DNA from: Saprospiraceae bacterium
GTDB lineage: Bacteria; Bacteroidota; Bacteroidia; Chitinophagales; Saprospiraceae
Reading direction: 5' to 3'
DNA length: 64,000 nt
NCBI GenBank assembly: GCA_016716185.1
Contig: JADJWV010000002.1
Span: 1,712,501 to 1,776,500 of the forward strand
Part shown: piece by piece, positions 53,120 through 61,152 of the stretch
Layout: each line of letters starts with the position of its first letter
How positions within the stretch are numbered: position 1 is the stretch's first letter
Made by a program: the position numbers and the translations under genes
Notes under the pieces: model-generated
The model's database searches: none
Told to the model about the DNA's origin: nothing
The model's input: only the letters and a program-made list of their open reading frames with translations

Positions 53120-54586
53120 ATGAAGCTGATCTTTAGCGCGCTAGCCTTTATGGCTGCAAATTCATTATTTGCCCAGGCTGAATTTTGTGGAACCCGGGTC
53201 GAAGACCAACAACAGGCTTTAAATTCTATAGAAGGGGTTGAACATTTCTTTAGGCAAGACCAGACCATTACCTACATTCCCATCATGGTTCATAATGTAA
53301 CTAACGACAATTCGTCCAGTTTTTTTGCCGCATGGCCTTTGTTCGAAACGATGTGTACGCTGAACTCCGATTTTCTTCCTACAGGTTTCCAGTTTTACCT
53401 CGAAAAAGATTTTAATTACATAAGAAACAGCGAGTGGAACAATCACGAAGAATTTAACAAAGGCGAGGAAATGATGATTGAAAGCAATGAACCGGCTATG
53501 GTTAATTGCTATCTTGTATCTGATCCTGCTGGTAATTGCGGTTATTTCACTTACAGAGGTGATGGCGTAGCATTAAATAAAACCTGTCTGGGTAAATTCA
53601 GCCATACCTGGGCACACGAACTCGGGCATTTCTTTTCTCTTCCTCATACTTTTTATGGTTGGGAAGGCATTCGGTATACCAACAGTAAAAAGACATCCGA
53701 CTATCAGTCGGATGTCTTCCGTCAAATCGAAAATGTCGTACGTGCCCAATGCAAACGACAGGCAGATTATTTCTGCGACACTTATCCCGATTATATTTCC
53801 TACAGATGGAATTGTAACCAAAACGGCGAGAGTAACCTGATCATGAGGGATGTCAATGATTCTACTTTCAGAGCAGACGGAACCTTGTTTATGTCTTATT
53901 CAGATGATCAGTGTATGAACAGATTCAGTACAGAGCAAATGGACGCCATGTACAAAAGTTACAACGGTCCCCGTGAAGAATTAAAACGCTCGGATGTAGT
54001 TCCCGTTTTCTTCAACCAGTCGAGTTTAAGTTTGGAATTCCCTGTAGACAGTATCGTTGTTCCATCCAGAAATCTCGAAGTAAGTTGGGAAGCAGTTCCA
54101 AATGCAAGCTATTATGTACTTCAGATCAGCAGGACTCAAAATTTCAGCGTTATCATTAAAAATCTTTTACTGACTACTAATAAAATCAATATCGATTCTC
54201 TTACGCAAGGCAAAAATTATTGGTGGCGGGTAAGAGCTTATACTAATTTTGAGTTTTGCGGAATTGAATCTGCAACCGGTTACTTCAGAACAGAATCGGA
54301 AATCGTTGGTACGGAAGAGTTTTCCAATGAAGGAATACAGGTCTATCCGAATCCGGTAAAATCAACAGCTAAATTGCATATCGACTTAAAAGATCCTGTA
54401 AAAGTAATACGCCAGCTGAAGCTCACTTCCATTAACGGCGGACTTGCCGTTCATCCGGGTTTTCAAAATACCGAAAATGGTATTCTGGTAAATTTGGAAG
54501 CAGTACCAGCGGGTTTATATTTTTTAACTTTGAACACCGATTCAGGAAATTACTTTTCTAAAATTTCCATTCAAAACGAATTATGA
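53120..54586 (+). CDS. Second M43-like zinc metalloprotease with T9SS sorting domain
   Basis: 488 residues, a tandem paralogue of the preceding gene with the same order: signal (LIFSALAFMAANSLFAQ), zinc site WAHELGHFFSLPHTFYGWEG, ADYFCDTYPDY, Met-turn LFMSYSDDQCMNRF, FN3-like module (LEVSWEAVPNASYYVLQISR) and T9SS tail (IQVYPNPVKSTAKLHIDL ... VPAGLYFLTLN). Its coding sequence holds a perfect 13-base hairpin at 53690-53718. Its stop overlaps the sucC start by four bases (ATGA). Confidence 0.9.
   Translation: MKLIFSALAFMAANSLFAQAEFCGTRVEDQQQALNSIEGVEHFFRQDQTITYIPIMVHNVTNDNSSSFFAAWPLFETMCTLNSDFLPTGFQFYLEKDFNYIRNSEWNNHEEFNKGEEMMIESNEPAMVNCYLVSDPAGNCGYFTYRGDGVALNKTCLGKFSHTWAHELGHFFSLPHTFYGWEGIRYTNSKKTSDYQSDVFRQIENVVRAQCKRQADYFCDTYPDYISYRWNCNQNGESNLIMRDVNDSTFRADGTLFMSYSDDQCMNRFSTEQMDAMYKSYNGPREELKRSDVVPVFFNQSSLSLEFPVDSIVVPSRNLEVSWEAVPNASYYVLQISRTQNFSVIIKNLLLTTNKINIDSLTQGKNYWWRVRAYTNFEFCGIESATGYFRTESEIVGTEEFSNEGIQVYPNPVKSTAKLHIDLKDPVKVIRQLKLTSINGGLAVHPGFQNTENGILVNLEAVPAGLYFLTLNTDSGNYFSKISIQNEL
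53690..53718 (+). repeat. Perfect hairpin inside the second M43-like gene
   Basis: AAGACATCCGACT, loop ATC, AGTCGGATGTCTT: a 13-base perfect stem with a three-base loop, lying in coding DNA for SKKTSDYQSDVF. It has the form of a terminator stem but no T-run follows. Confidence 0.8.
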
Positions 54587-55788
54587 ATTTACACGAATAT
54601 CAAGGCAAACAACTACTGGAACAACATGGTGTGAGGGTACAAAGAGGAGTTCTGGTGGAAAATTCTTCAGAATTTGAATCCGCTTTCCAAAAACTGATCG
54701 ATCATACCCAAACCGGATTTGTGGTCGTAAAGGCGCAAATTCACGCCGGCGGTCGCGGTAAAGGCGGCGGAGTTAAACTAGCCAAAAATAAAAATGAAGT
54801 ACTTGAGTTTGCAAACCAAATTCTTGGCATGCAGCTTAAAACTCCACAGACCCCTGGTGGCTTGGATGGACCCGGAAAGAAAGTAAACAAAGTATTTTTA
54901 GCAGAAGATTCTTATGCACCTGATTTTTCCAAATGCAAAGAATTTTATTTTTCGATATTGACCGACCGATCCACTCAAAAAAATGTGATCATCTACTCCA
55001 CTCAGGGTGGTATGGACATTGAGAAAGTGGCTGAAGAAACTCCTGATCTAGTTTTTAAGGAATTTGTCGATCCTGCGATTGGTTTTCAGGATTTTCAGGC
55101 CAGGAAAATTGCTTTTCAGCTTGGTTTAAGCGGAAAAGTATTTAAAGAAATGTCGCTATTTGTTAAATCCCTTTATCAGACCTTTGTAGATAAAGATCTC
55201 ACCTTAATAGAAATCAACCCCACGCTGATCGATTGTCACGAACAAGTAGTTGCAGTCGACTGTAAAATAAGTATCGACGATAATGCACTTTACAGGCATC
55301 CGGAGCTCGAAGCGATGAGAGACGAAACAGAAGAAGATCCGACAGAAGTTGAAGCAAAGAATTATCACCTCAATTATGTAAAACTCGACGGCAACGTAGG
55401 ATGCATGGTCAACGGTGCCGGATTGGCAATGGCTACTATGGATATTATTAAACTGTCGGGAGGAAATCCCGCTAATTTTCTCGATGTTGGGGGCACGGCA
55501 GATGCACAACGTGTCGAACAGGCGTTCCGCATCATTCTCAAAGATCCCGAAGTAAAAGCCATATTGGTTAATATATTTGGTGGCATTGTGCGCTGCGACC
55601 GCGTAGCCCAGGGCATCGTGGATGCATACAAAAACATGGGAAATATCCAGGTTCCCATTATTATAAGGTTGCAGGGAACCAATGCCGAAATTGCGAAAGA
55701 AATGATCGATGCTTCCGGTTTAAAAGTGCATAGCGCCATTGAACTGCAGGATGCTGCTAATATCGTTAAAAACGTATTGTCGAATTGA
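54583..55788 (+). CDS. sucC: Succinate-CoA ligase (ADP-forming), beta subunit
   Basis: 401 residues. TCA-cycle enzyme subunit, working with SucD (not in this window). ATP-grasp start MNLHEYQGKQLLEQHGV and KAQIHAGGRGKGGGVKLAKN, then NPTLI, DCKISIDDNALYRHPE, NGAGLAMATMDIIKLSGGNPANFLDVGGTA and the GGIVRCDRVAQGIV loop. The ATG overlaps the protease stop, so at least part of its translation may depend on that gene. xseA follows with no spacer. Confidence 0.95.
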   Translation: MNLHEYQGKQLLEQHGVRVQRGVLVENSSEFESAFQKLIDHTQTGFVVVKAQIHAGGRGKGGGVKLAKNKNEVLEFANQILGMQLKTPQTPGGLDGPGKKVNKVFLAEDSYAPDFSKCKEFYFSILTDRSTQKNVIIYSTQGGMDIEKVAEETPDLVFKEFVDPAIGFQDFQARKIAFQLGLSGKVFKEMSLFVKSLYQTFVDKDLTLIEINPTLIDCHEQVVAVDCKISIDDNALYRHPELEAMRDETEEDPTEVEAKNYHLNYVKLDGNVGCMVNGAGLAMATMDIIKLSGGNPANFLDVGGTADAQRVEQAFRIILKDPEVKAILVNIFGGIVRCDRVAQGIVDAYKNMGNIQVPIIIRLQGTNAEIAKEMIDASGLKVHSAIELQDAANIVKNVLSN

Positions 55789-57033
55789 TTGGATTGTTTT
55801 TCACTTAGCAGGCTTCACACTTATATCCGCAGGGTTATAAGCCTCAATTTTCCCGAGCCGGTTTGGGTACGGGCTGAAATACTTAATGTCGTTTCAAAAT
55901 CGGGCCACTACTACCTGGAACTTGCAGAGAAATCACCAAGCGATGAAATTCTTGCTCAAAGTTCTGCGGTCTTGTGGAAAAATCAGGCTGCTGATGTTTC
56001 AAAAAATCTTGGAACGACTGTGTCAGGAATCTTGAAAACAGGAAACGAGATCATGTTTAAAGCCCAAGTGGATTTTCATGTTCGTTACGGTTTAAAATTA
56101 CAGCTGCTTGAACTCAACAAAGAGTTTACCCTGGGCCTGATGGCTATCAATAAGCAAAAAGTCATACAACGATTGCAGCAGGAAGGTCTATGGCAAAAAA
56201 ACAAAACTTGTGAGCTGCCATTGCATTTGAAAAATATTGCCATCATAGCCAGTAAAAGTTCTGCTGCTTTTGCTGATTTTACACATCAATTGAATAACAA
56301 TGTTTATGGTTACAAGTACGGAATCAAATGTTTTGATGTAGCAGTGCAAGGACAATTTGCAGTATCGAGTATTTGCGAAGCTTTTCATAAACTGCAGTCC
56401 GGCAAAAAGTTTTACGACCTGATTGTATTAATCCGCGGAGGTGGTTCAAGACATGATTTGTCTGATTTTGATCAATTTGAAATATCAAAAGCAGTATCGC
56501 AGTGTCAGATCCCTGTGCTCACCGGTATTGGTCACCAAACGGATGAATCGGTAACTGATCTTTCGGCATTTAAATCTTTAAAAACTCCTACGGCTGTTGC
56601 AGAATTTATTGTTCATCATACCTTGAATTTGGAAGAACAAACAGAACTAATCGCTCAGTTCATTTTCCAAAATTCATTTGAACGATTGCAGAGGCTGAGA
56701 ACCAATTTGCAATATTTCCAATCGGATTTACAGTATTCCGCGAAACAGCATGTTTCAGCCGAATTGTTAAATGCTATGCGCTTCGAACATAAACTGCGGG
56801 AGATCACAAAAGATCTATATGTAAAAACAAAAGAAAAACACGCAGCACTGCTCGCTTTTTTAGTAGCCAACGATCCGGTTGAAATTCTCAATAAAGGCTA
56901 TAGTATTTCGACGATACAAGGCAAATCATTGCATCATTTATCTAAAATTGAATCGGGCCAGGAGTTGACTACCAGGTACAATTCAGGAATTCTCAAAAGT
57001 AAAATAACAGATGTATGGCGAAAAGAAAATTAA
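55789..57033 (+). CDS. xseA: Exodeoxyribonuclease VII large subunit
   Basis: 414 residues, starting at a TTG immediately after the sucC stop; no nearby ATG fits. N-terminal OB fold (PVWVRAEILNVVSKSGHYYLELAE), then the nuclease core with IIASKSSAAFADF, LIVLIRGGGSRHDLSDFD and TGIGHQTDESVTDLSAFKSLKTPTAVAEFI, then a coiled-coil region and the terminal LNKGYSI motif. It degrades single-stranded DNA with XseB. Overlaps xseB by 19 bases. Confidence 0.93.
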   Translation: MDCFSLSRLHTYIRRVISLNFPEPVWVRAEILNVVSKSGHYYLELAEKSPSDEILAQSSAVLWKNQAADVSKNLGTTVSGILKTGNEIMFKAQVDFHVRYGLKLQLLELNKEFTLGLMAINKQKVIQRLQQEGLWQKNKTCELPLHLKNIAIIASKSSAAFADFTHQLNNNVYGYKYGIKCFDVAVQGQFAVSSICEAFHKLQSGKKFYDLIVLIRGGGSRHDLSDFDQFEISKAVSQCQIPVLTGIGHQTDESVTDLSAFKSLKTPTAVAEFIVHHTLNLEEQTELIAQFIFQNSFERLQRLRTNLQYFQSDLQYSAKQHVSAELLNAMRFEHKLREITKDLYVKTKEKHAALLAFLVANDPVEILNKGYSISTIQGKSLHHLSKIESGQELTTRYNSGILKSKITDVWRKEN

Positions 57034-57218
57034 CCTACGCCGAGGCGATGTCTGCTCTGGAAAAGATCGCAGATAAAATCAAACGCGAACAGATCCCTAT
57101 CGAAGAATTGCCTGATGAAATTAAAAAGGCCAGGGAACTTCTTGAATATTGCAACAGTCTTCTTCGGAATATTGAAAGCGAGTTGGAATTTGTTCAGGGT
57201 TCATCTGAAGAAGAATGA
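57015..57218 (+). CDS. xseB: Exodeoxyribonuclease VII small subunit
   Basis: 67 residues: LTYAEAMSALEKIADKIKREQIPIEELPDEIKKARELLEYCNSLLRNIESEL, the usual helical XseB pattern. It binds the XseA coiled coil in several copies. Overlaps the end of xseA, as is common. Confidence 0.92.
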   Translation: MAKRKLTYAEAMSALEKIADKIKREQIPIEELPDEIKKARELLEYCNSLLRNIESELEFVQGSSEEE

Positions 57219-57392
57219 GTGCCCTGAGAGTTTTGGTTTTGATTCGTCATACTACCCCGTTTCTGTTTTAATTCACAACATCATATTTTTACTTTACACG
57301 AAAATGCAAGACCTATTTTGTAAAAAGTTTTCTATTTTTGAATGGAGGATCGGTGATTCAAGAGATCAGTTGATGATTTAAATTTTTATAGA

Positions 57393-57968
57393 ATGCAGAA
57401 CCAATTACAAAGGAAGCTATGGATGGTTGCCACGATATTGGCACCGGTATTATTAGCGATTAGCCAGTTTTATTGGGTAAATGGAGTGCTGACCTCTACC
57501 GCCGGAGCGCTTCAGGTTTTATCCTTTCTCTTCTGGATTTTTGCATTCCAGGGTATGTTTCATCAAATTCAGGATGATTACCCCAGGTATGCCGTTTGGG
57601 GATTTTTTTTAGCGGTCTATGGCTGCCTGGCTGGAAATAATTTTGGAGTGGATGGCATTTTTATTGATGCATTTAAGGAGCTTTTCCCCGATGCAACGGA
57701 AAAATTTAATGGAAAAACCGGTACCGGTGCGCTCATTGCATTTTTCTTACCGGGGGCACTTGCGCCTCTTAGTTGGACGGTATTAGGAGGTTTGTTTTTT
57801 ATCAAGAAAAAAATTCCAAAGTGGAATGCTTTGGCTCTCATCATAGCCGGTATTGGATTCCCATTGTCCAGGATTCCTAGAATTGACTGGCTAGCCCACA
57901 TGGACAACGCCTTATTGCTTATAAGTATGATAGGAATTGTAATTAGTTTTTACAAGAACAAAGAATAA
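57393..57968 (+). CDS. Multi-spanning membrane protein, unknown
   Basis: 191 residues with about five or six hydrophobic segments (VATILAPVLLAISQFYWVNGVL, ALQVLSFLFWIFAFQGMF, YAVWGFFLAVYGCLAG, GALIAFFLPGALAPLSWTVLGGLFFI, ALALIIAGIGFPLSRI, ALLLISMIGIVISFY). It resembles DUF4386-type small membrane proteins in general layout only. No family firmly recognised. No operon partner; an AT-rich gap follows. Confidence 0.72.
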   Translation: MQNQLQRKLWMVATILAPVLLAISQFYWVNGVLTSTAGALQVLSFLFWIFAFQGMFHQIQDDYPRYAVWGFFLAVYGCLAGNNFGVDGIFIDAFKELFPDATEKFNGKTGTGALIAFFLPGALAPLSWTVLGGLFFIKKKIPKWNALALIIAGIGFPLSRIPRIDWLAHMDNALLLISMIGIVISFYKNKE

Positions 57969-58292
57969 AATATTCGTAAAAACTGGTTTTAAACAATTTT
58001 AATGCAGATTGATTTTAAATCGTTGGTATTAACTGTTGCATTGTATTTCATCTCAATTCATGCAACAGAAGCCAGTTTCTTAGCTTAAAGCAATAAGAAA
58101 TAAGCTTTGTTTAGGGTTTTTGTAAATAACCTTTCTATTGCAATATATTGGAAATTATATATTGAAAATCAAAAATATATAATATATTTTCAATTCTAAT
58201 TCAGAGATTGGGTTCATCACTATTTTCAAACAATTCTCTATAAAAATTTAAAGCGAGGATCTCAATTTAAGCAGCATCGTGCTTATGCTTTT
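57969..58292. other. AT-rich gap between converging genes
   Basis: 324 bases between the membrane protein and the LptF/G gene, both ending here. A 28-codon frame at 58002-58088 (MQIDFKSLVLTVALYFISIHATEASFLA) looks like a bare signal peptide and may be a gene remnant or chance. Around 58130-58200 the sequence is very AT-rich with repeats of AATATATT; ATTGAAAAT and ATATTTTCAAT arms there could form a weak stem. No clear terminator or RNA gene. Confidence 0.5.
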
Positions 58293-59744
58293 CTACTTTC
58301 TCCAGAATTTTTGAAATAGTAGCTTAAGGTCCTGCAGCACATTCCTGTCGCGCATTGCCGTCCAGGTGAGCAATATACTGGGTAGTCCAAGAATAAAAAT
58401 AGGTAACCATGCACCTGAAAAAGTATCGATGCGTAGTCCTTCTGTAAGTCTCTTGCAAAAAGTATTCATTAATAAATAGGCTACAAAAACCAGAATGCAA
58501 AGAATCAATGGATAACCATAACCTCCTTTCCTGACGATGGCTCCCAAAGGAGCACCTATAAAGATGAACATGAAGCAAACAAAAGCCATAGCCTGTTTCA
58601 GAAGCAGTTCATATTCGATTCTTGCTTTTTGTTTGAGGTAGTGTTTTTTTTCCGTTTTTGCAGAATTCAACCTGTTTTGTTCAATTTCAATGGTCTGTAG
58701 GACGGAAGATTTTAATCGGATGTAAAATGAATCATTGCGATTCAACCAAGCGCAATATAAACTGTCCAGTTCCTCCTGTTTTTTCTGAAAATAGAGATCA
58801 TCCCTGTTTCCCTGATGTCGTTCTGCTTTAGCTGTTTTATTCTCAGTAGGCTTCATGTGCGACAAGATATATCCTTCGCTATCGCCTTTGACCAGTTTCG
58901 AGAAACTGTCGATTTCCGTTCGCAATTGTTTGCTGTTTTTCATTTTACGGTCGCTCTTAAACAGTTCCTCGTTGGTTCTGTCGAGCTCAAATTCACCCAG
59001 ATCAAAAACTTTGGTCAATTTGTCAAAAGCGATTACTACAAACGGTTTAAAGGCATCCCTGCCCGAGGCATTTTCCGGATTTTGATAGACGTAGCCTTCT
59101 TCCAGCTCCATGACCATGTATCGCTGCTCCGGAGTCACATACATCCTCCCCTGAGATGCAGATATGATGGATACTTCACGTGATGCATCAGACTTGCTGT
59201 GGTCATAGATCAGAATGTCTTTAATGTCTTTGCCGTTGTCTTCTTTTTGTCCAATTCGGATCGAATATCCATAAAAGTCATTGTTAAAAATCGATTCGTC
59301 CAAGCCCAAAGTAGGCTTTTGCCTTTTTAAATCGTGCAACCGGCTGATGTATTTGAGGTTGGATTTGGGAATGATGTACTCCGAACATACATAGGAGAAC
59401 ATAGCCACACCCATTGCAAACAAGGTCAAGGGCAACATGATCCGAAACAAAGATATCCCTGCAGATTTCATGCTGGCCAATTCATAACGTTCGCCCAGGT
59501 TTCCGAATAGGAATACTCCAGCCAACAAAACTCCGATCGGGAGTGCAAGTGGTACCAGCGAAAAACACAAATAAAAAAGAAATTCGAGAATCACGATCAT
59601 TCCGGCTCCTTTTCCAAGGATGTCATCCACATACAACCAAAATACCTGCATGACCAAAACGAATAAGGCCATGAAGAACGAAACGATGAAGGGCGGAATA
59701 AAGCCCTTGATCAGCATCGCATCCAGACGTTTAATCCTCAACAT
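58293..59744 (-). CDS. LptF/LptG-family permease
   Basis: 483 residues. N-terminal membrane helices (FIPPFIVSFFMALFVLVMQVFWLYVDDILGKG; FLFYLCFSLVPLALPIGVLLAGVFLFGNLGERYELASMKSAGIS), a long extracytoplasmic part and three C-terminal helices: the LptF/G architecture for lipopolysaccharide export with LptB. Compared with the about 360-residue enterobacterial proteins there is an extra charged, coiled region of roughly 120 residues (about 260-370), a common feature of Bacteroidota members. F or G identity cannot be decided. Confidence 0.88.
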   Translation of the reverse strand: MLRIKRLDAMLIKGFIPPFIVSFFMALFVLVMQVFWLYVDDILGKGAGMIVILEFLFYLCFSLVPLALPIGVLLAGVFLFGNLGERYELASMKSAGISLFRIMLPLTLFAMGVAMFSYVCSEYIIPKSNLKYISRLHDLKRQKPTLGLDESIFNNDFYGYSIRIGQKEDNGKDIKDILIYDHSKSDASREVSIISASQGRMYVTPEQRYMVMELEEGYVYQNPENASGRDAFKPFVVIAFDKLTKVFDLGEFELDRTNEELFKSDRKMKNSKQLRTEIDSFSKLVKGDSEGYILSHMKPTENKTAKAERHQGNRDDLYFQKKQEELDSLYCAWLNRNDSFYIRLKSSVLQTIEIEQNRLNSAKTEKKHYLKQKARIEYELLLKQAMAFVCFMFIFIGAPLGAIVRKGGYGYPLILCILVFVAYLLMNTFCKRLTEGLRIDTFSGAWLPIFILGLPSILLTWTAMRDRNVLQDLKLLFQKFWRK

Positions 59745-59773
59745 TGGTCAGCTTTATTCAGAATTGCAGGCTA

Positions 59774-60166
59774 TTAATGAACAAGTTCTTTGATAAAACA
59801 TTCATATTTTCCTGAAATTAGTTTGTCGCGTAGTTGTTGCGCTTTCAATTCTTCCTTGAAACTATCAACAACAACAGAATAGTATTCAGATTCCGGGAAA
59901 ATTTTAATGGAAGTGCTTGAATATCCTTTATTAACAAGTTGTTTCGATCTCCGGACCGCATTTTGTTGGACAATAAAACTTCCGGAAACCACATAGTACG
60001 TTTTGTTGCCGGGTTGAAACGCATTGTCAGAAACATCTTGAAATAAATGCGCCCAATTAAATTGAAATTCTCTGTGATCATCTACATTTGAACCGGTAAA
60101 CGACCCCACTGGATTCATTAAATAAAAAGGAAGTAATAAAAATTGGATGATGTTGAAATTGACCAT
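59774..60166 (-). CDS. SPOR-domain protein
   Basis: 130 residues with a hydrophobic N-terminus (IIQFLLLPFYLMNPVGSF) that may be a signal or anchor. Residues about 55-128 (KTYYVVSGSFIVQQNAVRRSKQLVNKGYSSTSIKIF ... YYSVVVDSFKEELKAQQLRDKL) form a SPOR domain, which binds denuded peptidoglycan glycan strands at the division site. It lies 29 bases before the LptF/G gene on the same strand. Confidence 0.85.
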   Translation of the reverse strand: MVNFNIIQFLLLPFYLMNPVGSFTGSNVDDHREFQFNWAHLFQDVSDNAFQPGNKTYYVVSGSFIVQQNAVRRSKQLVNKGYSSTSIKIFPESEYYSVVVDSFKEELKAQQLRDKLISGKYECFIKELVH

Positions 60167-60246
60167 TTTAGTTGTATTAAACCGGTGTTATTTAGTGACT
60201 TAGTGTGCAAAATTAAACCTTATTTAGCTTAATTTATTCAAATATC

Positions 60247-61152
60247 ATGAAGGTCATATTTATGGGATCCCCAGACTTTGCGATTCCCTCACTCGAAGTA
60301 ATTTTTCAAAAACATCAGTTGCTGGCTGTCGTCACTGCTCCAGATAAACCTGCAGGGCGAGGCCACCAGTTGCATGCGACGGAGGTAAAAACCTGGGCTG
60401 TACATCGCGGAATTAAACTCCTTCAACCTCCTAATCTCAGGGCAAAATCTTTTCTTCATGAAATTGCTGCTTTGCAGGCCGATATCCTTGTTGTTGTAGC
60501 CTTTCGGATGATCCCGGTCATATTAATGGAGCAAACGAAACACGGAGCCATCAACCTGCATGGGAGTTTGCTACCTAAATACCGGGGTGCAGCACCGATT
60601 CAACGCGCAATTATGGCGGGTGAAACGAAAACAGGACTCACCGTATTTCAACTTAGTAAGGAGATTGACACCGGAAAAATCATCAGGCAAATCGAGATTC
60701 CATTAGAACCTCATGTGACTGGCGGAGAAGTTTACAATCAAATGAAAATTTTGGGTGCCGGCCTTTTAATTGATGCTCTTGAAAGCATTGAAAAAGGAAC
60801 AGTTGTTTACACAAACCAAACTGACTCGGACGCAACTCATGCCCCAAAGATTTTCCGGGAAGATTGCAAACTCGATCTGACCCACAGCTGCACGATCAAT
60901 TACAATAAGATCAGAGCTTTAATACCCTACCCTTTAGCCTGGTTTGAGTGGAATGGCTTAGCCATTAAAATCGTAGAAGCAAACTACAATTTTGGCTCAT
61001 TAAATTCATCTGGTGAAGTGCTTTTTTTAGATCAAAAAAAATTATGGCTTGCCTGTAGTGATGGGTGTATAGAACTTTTAAAATTAAAACCGGAAGGCAA
61101 AAAAGAAATGACGGCCCTGGAATTTATCAATGGCTCCGGACTCCATCGCTGA
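60247..61152 (+). CDS. fmt: Methionyl-tRNA formyltransferase
   Basis: 301 residues. Formylates initiator Met-tRNA with 10-formyl-tetrahydrofolate. KVIFMGSPDFAIPSLEVIF at the start, APDKPAGRG, the formyl-binding INLHGSLLPKYRGAAPIQRAIMAGE with the catalytic Asn/His, and TGKIIRQIEIPL. The C-terminal OB-like domain is somewhat short. The 3' end overlaps the converging ATPase gene by 26 bases. No def gene is adjacent. Confidence 0.95.
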   Translation: MKVIFMGSPDFAIPSLEVIFQKHQLLAVVTAPDKPAGRGHQLHATEVKTWAVHRGIKLLQPPNLRAKSFLHEIAALQADILVVVAFRMIPVILMEQTKHGAINLHGSLLPKYRGAAPIQRAIMAGETKTGLTVFQLSKEIDTGKIIRQIEIPLEPHVTGGEVYNQMKILGAGLLIDALESIEKGTVVYTNQTDSDATHAPKIFREDCKLDLTHSCTINYNKIRALIPYPLAWFEWNGLAIKIVEANYNFGSLNSSGEVLFLDQKKLWLACSDGCIELLKLKPEGKKEMTALEFINGSGLHR

